The notes under the pieces: model-generated
Database searches by the model: none
What the model was told of the DNA's origin: nothing
The model's input: the letters and a program-made list of their open reading frames with translations, nothing else
NCBI GenBank assembly: GCA_934613505.1
Contig: CAKTTB010000001.1
Span: 1 to 64,000 of the forward strand
DNA length: 64,000 nucleotides
Direction: 5' to 3'
Source: an uncultured Oscillospiraceae bacterium
GTDB lineage: Bacteria; Bacillota; Clostridia; Oscillospirales; Oscillospiraceae
Made by a program: the position numbers and the translations under genes
In this document: one piece after another, positions 1 through 7,676 of the stretch
Layout of the letters: each line of letters opens with the position of its first letter
Position numbering within the stretch: position 1 is the stretch's first letter

Positions 1-103
1 CCCAAACCGCAAATTCAGTTTGCGGTTTGGAAAGGAAGAAACGAGCACAGAGGAAAAGAGACGTCGCTTGCGGCGGCGCGTTCCGGTAAGGCCGTTTCTG
101 ACG
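1..103. repeat. Dispersed intergenic repeat, copy 1
   Basis: This block recurs at 610-718 at roughly 80% identity by eye. Both copies open with an inverted repeat (CCAAACCGCAAA ... TTTGCGGTTTGG) and continue with the same purine-rich run ending near TTTCTGACG. The copy begins at the window edge, so its true left limit is unknown. In copy 2 an ATG follows an AGGAAG run, but copy 1 has ACG there, so I do not call a gene. Between 104 and 367 I see nothing recognisable. Confidence 0.6.
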
Positions 104-367
104 TGTCTCCGACGGCCCTGTCTTTTCCGCCTTGCCGGAAAAGATAGGGGAGAAAAGGGGCGCTGGATACGATGGGTGCGTACCGCAGTGCGATTCAGGC
201 GGGAAAATGATTTGATAGCTTCTGCATTCGCATTGGGTTACAATACGTGCGCTATGGTACGCGCCGCCCGTTAGAGTGGGCGTCAAATTTGTTTCTGAAT
301 GCCTTTGCATGGGTGCAGTCAATAGAAACTGCCATCGAAATTAGCAGAATTGTACGTATTCGCATAG

Positions 368-492
368 CCCCCTTGGCTCTCCCTTTTGGGAGAGCTGTCG
401 CCGCAGGCGACTGAGAGGGCCTTGGCAGTCACGGTTTCCCCTCTCCGTCTTCGCTTTGCTCAGACACCTCTCCCAAAGGGAGAGGCAAGGGG
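368..492. repeat. MITE-like element with terminal inverted repeats
   Basis: The left end CCCCCTTGGCTCTCCC and the right end GGGAGAGGCAAGGGG are imperfect inverted repeats of about 27 bp that also contain internal small palindromes (CCCTTTTGGGAG, CTCCCAAAGGGAG). The interior has no credible ORF. Elements of this look are common between genes in Oscillospiraceae genomes (recalled, not searched). It is probably a non-autonomous mobile repeat, or a hairpin-forming intergenic element. Confidence 0.6.
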
Positions 493-609
493 ATGCATGG
501 GAAGGAAATTTTTGCGCAATCTATCAAATTTCACGGGAAAGATCCAAGAAAACCGAAGCGGTTTTCCTGGTCGGTTCAAGGGAGCCTGAGGGGAAATCGA
601 AATCCCCTC

Positions 610-718
610 CCCAAACCGCAAACCAGCGCAGCGTTTGCGGTTTGGAAAGGAAGAAATGAGCACAGAGGATAAGAGACGTCGCTCGCGGCGGCTCGTTCCG
701 TCGTGGTCATTTCTGACG
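610..718. repeat. Dispersed intergenic repeat, copy 2
   Basis: Second copy of the block at 1-103. It starts with the AAACCGCAAA/TTTGCGGTTT inverted repeat and is followed at 722-757 by a separate near-perfect hairpin (CCAGCGTTTTCTTTTG paired with CAAAAGAAAATGCTGG). That hairpin lies about 45 bp downstream of the leftward sigma/anti-sigma operon and could act as its terminator or be part of the repeat. Confidence 0.55.
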
Positions 719-802
719 CGCCAGCGTTTTCTTTTGGAGAAGCAAAAGAAAATGCTGGACCGCAGTTGCAAATCTGTAGAAGTCTTTCAGCCTTATACCG
801 GC

Positions 803-1954
803 TTACTCAATCGGATACGTCACCCCATCAACCGTGATGGAGGCGAGGTCAGCCAGGTCGATGAGCTGGGAGAACAGCCAGGTCTCCTTTACATCGCCAC
901 TCTCCCAGCTGCCGGCGTAGGAGCTGCCCCATGAGCCGTAGGTCCCATACAGGCTGTCCTCGTGGCCGTTTTCCGCGCTGGAGAGCGCGAAGCTGGTCCC
1001 GTCTTTAAGGGTGATGGAGACCGCTTCGTTGCTCGTCTCGCCGCTGCCATATATTCCATCGAGCTGGAAGGAGATCGGCGAGATCGTTGCCGTCTGCCAG
1101 CAGTAGCGGTCATCCGGGCCGGATTCGCCGTCCAGCTCGATCACCAGCTCCTGCTCCAGCTGCGCCGGAACGGGGATCTCAAACAGATCGACATTCTGGT
1201 CATGATGGCTCATATCGAACAGGATCCGGTCGCCCGGTTCGAACTCGCCGCCGATGTTGGTCAGCAGCGCATAGGCCGTGCTTCCCTCCACCTGCATGAT
1301 CTCCATGCTCATGCCGCCGTTTTTCCATTCCAGCCGATGATCCGCGCCGAAGCCGCCGAAGTTTGTGTTGTTATGCGCACCGACCCACAGCATTCGCTTG
1401 AGCTCCTTCTGATAGCCGTCCGTTTCCGGGATCGCGGCAAGCTCTGCCGCCGCGTCGTCGTTTTTCGCGTCGATGCGCAGGATAGCATAGAGCGAGTTTC
1501 TGGAAACGAGCATGGATTCGAGCGTGAACGTAAAATCATCCGTTTCTGCCGACACGCCTGTATCCGACAGATCTGCGATATCGGGCACCTGCATGGTCCC
1601 TTCGTCGATCATAGCCTGCTCTTCCTCGGTGTAGGTCGGCTGCGTGATATCCACGTCCGTCGTTTCGTCGTAGCTGGCGATATGACCCTCGATCAGCGCG
1701 GCCTTCTCCCCGAACAGCCGGTCAAAGCCGAACCAGCCGTTTGTGTAGGCGGCAAAGGCCGTGCCGCACAGAAGCGCCGCGATGGCCGCCGCGAGCAGCG
1801 CCGTCCGCACCGGGCGAGCGGGTTTTTTGTTCGTGTTTTCGAGTTTTTTCATGGTTTTGTTCAGAATCCTTTCCTGTTCGCCGCGCTCCAGCGCAGGAAG
1901 CGAATACTCTTGTTCCGGCGCATAGCGCAGCAGCTCATCCCACGTCGTCTTCAT
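803..1954 (-). CDS. Membrane-anchored DUF4179-like protein, putative anti-sigma factor
   Basis: 383 residues. A cytoplasmic N-terminus of about 50 residues precedes one transmembrane segment (about 51-69, Ala/Leu rich), then a large extracytoplasmic domain rich in Asp, Glu, Gly and Trp. This is the layout of DUF4179-type proteins that follow ECF-like sigma genes in Clostridia and are presumed anti-sigma factors. Its start overlaps the 3' end of the upstream sigma gene by 20 bp, so translation is probably coupled. The anti-sigma role is inferred from topology and neighbour; the inducing signal is unknown. Confidence 0.75.
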   Translation of the reverse strand: MKTTWDELLRYAPEQEYSLPALERGEQERILNKTMKKLENTNKKPARPVRTALLAAAIAALLCGTAFAAYTNGWFGFDRLFGEKAALIEGHIASYDETTDVDITQPTYTEEEQAMIDEGTMQVPDIADLSDTGVSAETDDFTFTLESMLVSRNSLYAILRIDAKNDDAAAELAAIPETDGYQKELKRMLWVGAHNNTNFGGFGADHRLEWKNGGMSMEIMQVEGSTAYALLTNIGGEFEPGDRILFDMSHHDQNVDLFEIPVPAQLEQELVIELDGESGPDDRYCWQTATISPISFQLDGIYGSGETSNEAVSITLKDGTSFALSSAENGHEDSLYGTYGSWGSSYAGSWESGDVKETWLFSQLIDLADLASITVDGVTYPIE

Positions 1955-2489
1955 GGAACAGCCCTCCCTTGCTTAAAAGTTTCCGCAGCGTTTCACGGCC
2001 GCGCATCAGACGTGAGCGGACGGTCGAAGCATTCAGGTGCAGCGCGTCCGCGATCTGTGCGGTCGTCTGGCTCAGGTCGTAGAACCGGTAAAAGATCTCC
2101 CGATCCTCCTCCGGCAGCGCGCCCAGCGCCCGCGCGAGCGCTTCGCAGCGCTCCTGTTCGACCATCTGCTCCCAGAGCCGGTCGAGCGTGATGAGCGTGT
2201 CGTCCTCCAGCGGGAGAAAGACGTCCTTTTTCCGCATGGCTTCCGCCGTCTGGTTGCGCGCGACCGCGCCCAGCCATGGCCGCAGCTGCCCGCGCTCGAT
2301 GCGCGCCGCGCTGCGCCACAGGCTCAGAAAGACGTCCGATGCGATCTCCTCGTGATCCTCCGGCGTCAGAACGCCGCGGCTGCGATTGCGGATGACGGCG
2401 AGCACATACGCGCCGTACTGCGCGATCGCCGCTTCCAGCGCGCCCCTGCTCTTCTTCTGCAGCTGCCGCAGCAGCTGTCTGTCGTCCAT
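1935..2489 (-). CDS. ECF-like RNA polymerase sigma factor
   Basis: 184 residues from the ATG at 2489, chosen because GGAGGG lies 8 nt upstream; an upstream in-frame ATG lacks this. Region 2 is recognisable around residues 30-65 (DVFLSLWRSA). Region 4 is at the C-terminus, with an HTH of the type LSQTTAQIADAL followed by STVRSRLMRGRETL. It directs RNA polymerase to a dedicated regulon. It is the first gene of a two-gene leftward operon with the membrane DUF4179 protein, the usual sigma/anti-sigma arrangement. Targets cannot be read from the window. Confidence 0.88.
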   Translation of the reverse strand: MDDRQLLRQLQKKSRGALEAAIAQYGAYVLAVIRNRSRGVLTPEDHEEIASDVFLSLWRSAARIERGQLRPWLGAVARNQTAEAMRKKDVFLPLEDDTLITLDRLWEQMVEQERCEALARALGALPEEDREIFYRFYDLSQTTAQIADALHLNASTVRSRLMRGRETLRKLLSKGGLFHEDDVG

Positions 2490-2570
2490 GCCGCATCCCT
2501 CCTTTACATTTGTATCAACATGCTGACGTCTATCATGTCGGGGAAAATCCGGATTCTGTTGCATAAAAAT

Positions 2571-2606
2571 CAAAAAAAGCCCTCTGCACCGGGTGGCGCA
2601 GAGGGC
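2571..2606 (-). terminator. Rho-independent terminator of glmS
   Basis: On the minus strand GCCCTCTGCGCC pairs with the downstream TGCAGAGGGC around a short loop and is followed by TTTTTTTG. It sits 8 bp past the glmS stop and separates glmS from the sigma operon. Confidence 0.88.
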
Positions 2607-2614
2607 AGATCGGG

Positions 2615-4447
2615 TTATTCAACGGTGACGCTCTTGGCGAGGTTGCGGGGCTTATCGATGTCGCAGCCGCGCTGCAGCGCGACATAGTACGCGAACAGCT
2701 GCAGCGGCACCACGCCCAGAAGCGGCAGGAGCGACAGCTCCGTGTCCGGGATGGTCAGGATGCCGTCGACGCGCTTTTCCATCTCCTCACGGTTCTGCTC
2801 CGTGGTCAGCGCGAGGACGCTCGCCCCGCGGGCCTTGACCTCGATGACGTTGCTCATGGCTTTGTCAAAGAGCGGGGAATAGGTTCCCAGTGCCACGACG
2901 AGCGTACCCGGCTCGATCAGCGAGATCGTCCCGTGCTTCAGTTCGCCGGAGGCATACGCTTCGGAGTGGATGTAGGAGATCTCCTTGAGCTTCAAAGAGC
3001 CCTCCATGCCGAGCGCGTAGTCCAGATTCCGGCCGATGAAGAATACGGAATCGTGGTTAAAATACTGCGACGCGTAATACTGGATCCGCTCGCGGCTGGA
3101 GAGGATCTGCTCGACCTGTGCGGGCAGGGCGGCAATGGCTGCCGTGAGGCGGGCTTCCTCTTCCTCGCTCAGCCGTCCCAGCTGTGCGGCCAGCCAGACG
3201 GCGAACAGATCGATGATTGCCATCTGCGTGACAAAGGCCTTGGTCGTCGCCACGGCGATCTCCGGACCAGCCCAAGTGTACAGGACGTCGTCCGACTCGC
3301 GGGCGATGGAGCTGCCGACGACGTTGACGATGGACAGGCTCCGCGCGCCGAGCGCCTTGGCCTCGCGCAGGGCGGCCATGGTGTCAAGCGTTTCGCCGGA
3401 CTGGCTGATGACGATGACGAGCGTCTTGTCGTCGATGATGGGGTCGCAGTAGCGGAACTCGGAGGCCAGCACGACCTCGGTCGGGATCCGCGTCAGCTTT
3501 TCAAGGTTATATTTGCCGACCATGCCCACGTGCGACGAAGAGCCGCAGGCGATGATCTTGATGGAGTGATACTGGCGGATATCCAGCTGCAGGCCCTCAA
3601 AAACGACCTTGCCGTCCTTGATACGGGGCAGGATGGCGCGGCGCAGCGCCTCCGGCTCCTCCATGATCTCCTTGAGCATGAAGTGTTCGTATCCGCCCTT
3701 TTCCGCGGCCGAGATCTCCCAGTCGATGTGGTGATGCTCCTTTTCAATGGGCAGCTCCATCGCATTGTAGACCTGAATGCCGTCGCAGCCGAGGACGGCA
3801 ACCTCGCCGTCGTCCATGTACACGATGTCACGGGTGTATTTGACAAGTGCCGTCACGTCGGAGGCGATGAAATTCTCACCCTCGCCGAAGCCCAGCAGCA
3901 GCGGCGCGTCCTTGCGCGCGGCATAGATATGCGCCGGGTCGTCGGCGGAAAGAATGCCGAGCGCGTAAGCGCCCTCGATCCGATGCAGGACCATGTACAG
4001 TGCGTCCGAGACCGTCTGCACCTCCGGCAGCTGCATGCAGTACTCCATCAGCTGCGCAACGACCTCGGTGTCGGTCTGCGAGGTAAAGACGACGCCTTTT
4101 TCCTCGAGAAATTCGCGGATCTCCAGATAGTTTTCAATGATGCCGTTATGGACTACGGCGATGCGGCCGTTCTGAGAGACCTGCGGGTGGGAGTTGATGT
4201 CATTCGGCTCGCCGTGGGTCGCCCAGCGGGTATGGCCGATGCCGAGCGTGCCGGGCAGGGAAGCACCGTTATCCGTTTTTGCAATGAGGTTCTGCAGACG
4301 GCCCTTGGCCTTTTCGATCTCCAGACGGCCGTCCTGTTCCACGCAGATGCCGGCGGAATCGTATCCGCGGTATTCCAGGCGCGACAGACCCTCCAGCAGG
4401 ATCGGAGCCGCCTGCTGCTTTCCTACGTATCCAACGATACCACACAT
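2615..4447 (-). CDS. glmS: Glutamine-fructose-6-phosphate aminotransferase (isomerizing)
   Basis: 610 residues, full family length. It makes glucosamine-6-phosphate from fructose-6-phosphate and glutamine, the first step to UDP-GlcNAc and peptidoglycan. The start is the ATG at 4447, so that after Met removal Cys2 is the N-terminal nucleophile of the glutaminase domain (MCGIVGYVG); AGGAGG lies upstream. The glutaminase domain covers about 1-240, followed by two SIS sugar-isomerase domains (SQSGETLDT and SYIHSEAYASGELKHG motifs). The C-terminus DKPRNLAKSVTVE is typical. It is monocistronic, with its own promoter, ribozyme leader and terminator. Confidence 0.97.
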   Translation of the reverse strand: MCGIVGYVGKQQAAPILLEGLSRLEYRGYDSAGICVEQDGRLEIEKAKGRLQNLIAKTDNGASLPGTLGIGHTRWATHGEPNDINSHPQVSQNGRIAVVHNGIIENYLEIREFLEEKGVVFTSQTDTEVVAQLMEYCMQLPEVQTVSDALYMVLHRIEGAYALGILSADDPAHIYAARKDAPLLLGFGEGENFIASDVTALVKYTRDIVYMDDGEVAVLGCDGIQVYNAMELPIEKEHHHIDWEISAAEKGGYEHFMLKEIMEEPEALRRAILPRIKDGKVVFEGLQLDIRQYHSIKIIACGSSSHVGMVGKYNLEKLTRIPTEVVLASEFRYCDPIIDDKTLVIVISQSGETLDTMAALREAKALGARSLSIVNVVGSSIARESDDVLYTWAGPEIAVATTKAFVTQMAIIDLFAVWLAAQLGRLSEEEEARLTAAIAALPAQVEQILSSRERIQYYASQYFNHDSVFFIGRNLDYALGMEGSLKLKEISYIHSEAYASGELKHGTISLIEPGTLVVALGTYSPLFDKAMSNVIEVKARGASVLALTTEQNREEMEKRVDGILTIPDTELSLLPLLGVVPLQLFAYYVALQRGCDIDKPRNLAKSVTVE

Positions 4448-4499
4448 ATGAAATTGTTCCTCCTGTAATAAAAATGTTACAGGACAAACTCGCAGATAT

Positions 4500-4662
4500 T
4501 TGCCTGATCCTCCGTTCAAAGCCGCTTTGTTTTGCGGTCGCCCGCATATTTTCTGACTTCGTTACGCGCACGGAGCATGCACGGAAACGCATCCGCCGAA
4601 TCTTCGATCACGTTTCCCCTCGTTATCCTGCCGGAACCCTCCGACAGGCACATGGCGCTTCT
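4500..4662 (-). ncRNA. glmS_rz: glmS ribozyme (glucosamine-6-phosphate riboswitch)
   Basis: The leader of glmS carries the hallmark core on the minus strand. AGCGCC has the predicted self-cleavage site between 4659 and 4658. An 8-bp hairpin CCTGTCGG/CCGGCAGG lies at 4627-4648. The conserved strings ACGAGGGG, GATCGAAG and TTCGGCGGATG are bracketed by the P3 stem GGAAACG/CGTTTCC (4583-4589 with 4611-4617). In known glmS ribozymes glucosamine-6-phosphate is the catalytic cofactor, and cleavage destabilises the mRNA. The 3' limit (P4 region) is approximate. Confidence 0.92.
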
Positions 4663-4710
4663 GATGGCCGAAAGCCATGATCCTCCTTTCTCAGTTCTGC
4701 GATCAATTCC

Positions 4711-4716
4711 ATTATA
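4711..4716 (-). promoter_or_regulatory. -10 element of the glmS promoter
   Basis: TATAAT on the minus strand, about 50 nt upstream of the ribozyme cleavage site. The -35 region is poor. Transcription would start near 4704, giving a leader of about 257 nt. Confidence 0.6.
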
Positions 4717-4774
4717 TGCGAAAAGTTACAAAAAAGCTACTGTTATTTCACAGCCGCCGCCGGGACAGAAAACG

Positions 4775-4853
4775 CCCGGAGGGACAGAAGCCATCCGGGA
4801 ACTGTAAGCAGTAAGAATTTGAAAGAAACTCAGCGCTTGCTGAAGCTGCCAGC
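4775..4853 (-). other. Decayed rpsI 3'-end scar S1 with terminator
   Basis: On the minus strand TTC AGC AAG CGC TGA encodes the S9 C-terminal residues Phe-Ser-Lys-Arg-stop, but the upstream codons no longer match S9. Downstream follow a spacer and a CCCGGA ... TCCGGG hairpin. From the FSKR codons through the spacer it aligns with the second scar at 5121-5229 with few differences. I read it as the remnant of an older attachment-site exchange at the 3' end of rpsI. The rest of 4854-5120 holds no gene I can support. Confidence 0.6.
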
Positions 4854-5120
4854 GCGTAAAAAACAGCGTGTCGAAAAAGTCTGCTTTTTTGCGAAGCAGT
4901 ACGAAACACGTGCTGTCCGTGTAGGGGCCGATGCCCACATCGGCTCGGAAAATGTTGCGAATTTGCCGTAGACTTCCGTAAAATAAGCCTGTAGGTTTTC
5001 AGCAAGAACGGGTAACAATGTTTTTCGATAGTCTCAGAAAACGTGCCTGCGGCACGTTTTCAGCGTCGACCGCAGGCGGCTGTGCCGCCGAGGACGGCCG
5101 CAGGAAGCAAGCAGAAAGAA

Positions 5121-5229
5121 ATCCCGGACGAGCTGAGCTGTCCGGGATTTGTAAGCAGTAAAAACCTGAAAGAGATTCAACGCTTGCTGAACTGCGGCGC
5201 GCGGCGAGCAGCCTTCAAGCCGTATTTCT
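5121..5229 (-). pseudogene. Displaced host rpsI 3' end with terminator (scar S2, attL side)
   Basis: The minus strand encodes [20 protein letters not shown], identical in protein to the end of the intact rpsI at 63267 but with many different synonymous codons. It is followed by its own hairpin (ATCCCGGAC ... GTCCGGGAT, 5121-5148). The match begins exactly at the 10-bp core 5220-5229. This is what is expected if the phage entered rpsI and replaced its last codons and terminator with its own, leaving the original end here. Confidence 0.8.
5220..5229. other. attL core (10 bp)
   Basis: CCGTATTTCT is repeated exactly at 63310-63319 inside rpsI. To the left lies the rpsI end; to the right there is phage sequence unrelated to rpsI. 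It is taken as the strand-exchange core of the prophage; the true crossover window may be shorter. Confidence 0.72.
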
Positions 5230-5286
5230 GAAATCCTCGCGTGAAAAGCCCCCTATTTTCAATGACTTTTCGACTTTCTAATTTCT

Positions 5287-5309
5287 ATGCACCTCAAAAT
5301 GAATCTCAT
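5287..5309. promoter_or_regulatory. Putative integrase arm-type sites, left arm
   Basis: Two direct repeats 12 bp apart, ATGCACCTCAA (5287) and ATGAATCTCAT (5299), match a motif ATGNACCNCAA that also occurs in two pairs at the right end (63114/63126 and 63155/63166). They lie about 58 bp inside the core, overlapping the integrase stop. Paired short repeats on both sides of a core are the usual arm sites of tyrosine integrases. Confidence 0.55.
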
Positions 5310-6502
5310 TTTGGATTATTTGCAAATGCACCATTGACCTTTGAAATCAGGTCTTTCGGCTGATTATAGGTCAGATGTGCGTAGATGTCCAGCGTTATTT
5401 TCGCGTGTTCGTGACCGGCAAGAACCTGCACGGTCTTGACATCTACTCCTGCCAGCAGAAGGTTTGTGATGTATGTATGCCGAAGCTGGTGTGGCGTTAC
5501 CTGAAAGTCCATGCTATATACAACACTTGCATTGTGCGCTGCCTTTTGACCCAAAACCGGCGTGACGGTGTGCTTGATCTTTTGCCCATTCACATACCGG
5601 GTGTAGGTGCGCTCCTTGGTGCTGCGGACAGTGACATACTTCCAGAGCCGTCCCCATTGCGTGCCAGACAACGGCTGCCCCTCACTGCTGGCAATGACAT
5701 AATCCGAAATCGAAGATTCTTTCACTTCTTTCAGACAATCGACGAGCTGCGGAGGAATTGGGATTGTCCGCTTTGCCGCTTTCGTTTTCAACTCGGTTGT
5801 CACGACCGGGCGGTTGTGTTCGATGTGCCAGGCACGGCAAACGACGATGTGCGGGGCAGATCCATCCAAGAATACGCTATCCCATTGCAGAGCGAGGGCT
5901 TCTTCTCTGCGCAGGCCCGCATACAGGCAGAGCATAATAAACGGATATGGCGGCAGACCGCGCACTGCGTCTAAGAGGGTCTGCACCTGCTCTGTGGTGA
6001 GTGCCGTCTTCTCTTTCGGCGCTTTGCCGCCTTTTGGATTCAGATTCTTGCACGGCGATTCGTCAATGATTTTGCTTTGCTCTGCCGATGTGAAAATCAG
6101 CTTGTACAGCATCTGGACGCTGCGGTAGATCGACGCTGATTTCGACGCAGCCTTGGTAATCGCCATCTTCACATCATCGGGCGTGATCTCCTGCATATAA
6201 CGGTCGCCCAGCGGCTCGATGATATAGATTTTGACCTTTGAGGTATAGTCTGCCAGCGTAGTTACCCGAACGCTCGAAGCCTGCATGGTAAGCCACTTTT
6301 CTGCATACTCCCGGACTGTGGGATTCTCGCGCCGATACACAGCTTCTTCGATCTGGCGCTGGGCAAGAGCGACTTTCTCCGTCAGCTCATCAGGTGTCTG
6401 CGCGTAAAGGGCAATGTATTTGCCATCTGGCCCCTTGATGCGCTTCCGGTATTCATTTCGGCTGGGGATAAACTCATATGTTGGTTTCTTCGGTCGAGCC
6501 AC
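5306..6502 (-). CDS. int: Phage tyrosine recombinase (integrase)
   Basis: 398 residues. The N-terminus (1-65) is an arm-binding-type domain and 60-150 is the SAM-like core-binding domain. The catalytic domain carries Arg198 (AGLRREE), His338 and Arg341 (TPHQLRHTY), His364 (LAGHEH) and the nucleophile Tyr374 (LDIYAHL). It would catalyse insertion into, and with an excisionase release from, the 3' end of rpsI. It is the outermost left gene, next to attL, and is transcribed towards it. Confidence 0.95.
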   Translation of the reverse strand: MARPKKPTYEFIPSRNEYRKRIKGPDGKYIALYAQTPDELTEKVALAQRQIEEAVYRRENPTVREYAEKWLTMQASSVRVTTLADYTSKVKIYIIEPLGDRYMQEITPDDVKMAITKAASKSASIYRSVQMLYKLIFTSAEQSKIIDESPCKNLNPKGGKAPKEKTALTTEQVQTLLDAVRGLPPYPFIMLCLYAGLRREEALALQWDSVFLDGSAPHIVVCRAWHIEHNRPVVTTELKTKAAKRTIPIPPQLVDCLKEVKESSISDYVIASSEGQPLSGTQWGRLWKYVTVRSTKERTYTRYVNGQKIKHTVTPVLGQKAAHNASVVYSMDFQVTPHQLRHTYITNLLLAGVDVKTVQVLAGHEHAKITLDIYAHLTYNQPKDLISKVNGAFANNPK

Positions 6503-6574
6503 GGAATCCCCCCCTTGTCGAAATCAAGAGAATGTTATATTCTTTCGAAATAGACCGATTTCCTGATCGTGTGG

Positions 6575-6580
6575 TATAAT
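6575..6580 (+). promoter_or_regulatory. -10 element ahead of the 46-residue ORF
   Basis: TATAAT in the 119-bp gap between the divergent integrase and the small rightward gene at 6622; no good -35 is visible. Confidence 0.4.
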
Positions 6581-6621
6581 CATAATTGCGCCGGCAGCAA
6601 AATACGAAAGGAACGGTTTCT

Positions 6622-6762
6622 ATGAACACGTCCGTTATATGCGTAGCCCATGGAAACATTGAAAAGGAAAAGGAAGAACTGATTGACCTTGTCAGGACGC
6701 TTACCCCAGAGGAGGTCGAAAAGGTCATCGATCGCGCTCGTCAATTACTTGTTCCACAATAA
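6622..6762 (+). CDS. Small protein, 46 residues, convergent with the repressor
   Basis: ATG preceded by GAAAGGA and a TATAAT box. The product is predicted helical and charged (EKEKEELIDLVRTLTPEEVE). It lies rightward between two leftward genes, and its last 38 bp overlap the 3' end of the CI-like repressor on the other strand, so its mRNA would be antisense to the repressor mRNA. The C-terminal motif (LTPEEVEKVI) resembles the C-terminal part of the repressor itself (MSPENAKKLRVIVEQV). Function unknown. Confidence 0.5.
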   Translation: MNTSVICVAHGNIEKEKEELIDLVRTLTPEEVEKVIDRARQLLVPQ

Positions 6763-7072
6763 CACGCAGTTTCTTTGCGTTCTCCGGAGACATATTGCGA
6801 ATTGCGTCTATTAGATACTGCTGGTTCTCTGTTAGCCCATCCTCGTTTTCGGGGGTGGGCTCTTTTTTATCTTCTGTCCACCCCATTATGAATGACGGTG
6901 TTGTTTGAAGCGCGTCCGCAATCGCTTTAATTTTCGACTGGTTCAAATTCTGAAGCCCAAGCTCAATTTTGTTGATAGAGGATCTGGATTTATATCCAAG
7001 CCGACGAGCCAGCTCATCCTGAGATATGTTGAGTTCTTCTCTTTTGAATTTAATACGTTCACCGATGGTCAT
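6725..7072 (-). CDS. XRE-family HTH repressor, CI-like
   Basis: 115 residues. An XRE/HTH_3 domain (about 3-62: IKFKREELNISQDELARRLG) is followed by a short C-terminal helix, without a peptidase S24 domain. It is the likely lysogeny repressor: it faces the Cro-like gene across the operator region 7108-7208. Without the LexA/S24 domain, RecA-driven self-cleavage is not expected, so induction must use another route. Confidence 0.85.
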   Translation of the reverse strand: MTIGERIKFKREELNISQDELARRLGYKSRSSINKIELGLQNLNQSKIKAIADALQTTPSFIMGWTEDKKEPTPENEDGLTENQQYLIDAIRNMSPENAKKLRVIVEQVIDERDR

Positions 7073-7107
7073 TACGATCGCCTCCTGACAGAAATCATTG
7101 TAACATG

Positions 7108-7208
7108 ATGTAGATTGTAAATCAACTGATTTTAAGTTTTTTCTAAAAAGTTGTTGACATTTTGTCTACGCTGTGGTAATCTCCTGAATGTAGATATTTC
7201 ATCTACAT
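7108..7208. promoter_or_regulatory. Genetic-switch operators and rightward promoter
   Basis: A perfect dyad ATGTAGAT-N5-ATCTACAT lies at 7188-7208, an imperfect copy at 7108-7128 and a weaker dyad at 7151-7171. The last overlaps a TTGACA -35 (7154-7159) that is followed 17 bp later by TAATCT. The layout between divergent repressor and Cro-like genes matches a lambdoid-type immunity switch. Confidence 0.7.
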
Positions 7209-7231
7209 CGAAATTGAAAGGAGGTGGGCGA

Positions 7232-7447
7232 ATGACCGATACGATTGCTTTGCGTGAAAAGATTAAAGAATCCGGGTACAAGCTTGTTTTTATTGCAAAT
7301 AAGATTGGGCTTACATATCAGGGGTTCTTAAAGAAGCTGAACAATGACTCTGAATTTAAGGCAAATGAGATTCAGGGGCTTTGCGATCTTCTGCGCATCG
7401 ACACGGGGGAGAAGGAGGCCATATTTTTTTACACTGAATGTAGATAA
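7232..7447 (+). CDS. Cro-like small HTH protein
   Basis: 71 residues from the ATG at 7232, which follows AAAGGAGGTGGGCG; a longer reading frame upstream lacks a ribosome site. Predicted HTH: KLVFIANKIGLTYQGFLKKL. It is divergent from the CI-like repressor and the first gene of the rightward early transcript, hence the Cro-like assignment. A further operator dyad lies directly after it. Confidence 0.75.
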   Translation: MTDTIALREKIKESGYKLVFIANKIGLTYQGFLKKLNNDSEFKANEIQGLCDLLRIDTGEKEAIFFYTECR

Positions 7448-7457
7448 TCTATCTACA
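7439..7457. promoter_or_regulatory. Fourth operator-like dyad
   Basis: TGTAGAT-N5-ATCTACA, the same motif as the switch operators, overlaps the stop of the Cro-like gene and precedes the gene at 7475. Binding here could limit read-through into the early operon. Confidence 0.6.
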
Positions 7458-7474
7458 CAAGAAAGGAGACATCT

Positions 7475-7675
7475 ATGAACGAGGCATTGCAAAAGGTTGT
7501 AGCAGCGGTAAACGACGAGAACCCGGAAAAGATTTGGGCTGGAATCCCGCGTGAAAAGCGTGAGCTCCTTCCGAATGAGATTTGCAAGCTGCTTATGAAC
7601 AACGACCTTTCGTTTCAACAAGCAGAGATGCTGCTCGAAGTAGCGAAAGGTCGTTTGCGCCGAGTCAAAATTTGA
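7475..7675 (+). CDS. Hypothetical early phage protein, 66 residues
   Basis: The ATG follows AAAGGAGACATCT. The product is a compact, predicted all-helical protein ending in a basic tail (KGRLRRVKI). No family recognised. It is separated from the Cro-like gene by the fourth operator and is probably co-transcribed with it. Confidence 0.65.
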   Translation: MNEALQKVVAAVNDENPEKIWAGIPREKRELLPNEICKLLMNNDLSFQQAEMLLEVAKGRLRRVKI

Positions 7676-7676
7676 T

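Noticed and set aside
635..934. 99-codon ORF starting in the second dispersed repeat
   Set aside because: The start codon is not conserved in copy 1, and the ORF runs antisense into the DUF4179 gene.
2933..4468. Long rightward ORF antisense to glmS
   Set aside because: Shadow of the GC-rich codon pattern; glmS on the minus strand is certain.
5287..5298. ATGCACCTCAAA, exact 12-bp match with 63155-63166, as the att core
   Set aside because: It lies inside both phage ends, is one of six related repeats, and does not coincide with the rpsI break; better explained as arm sites.
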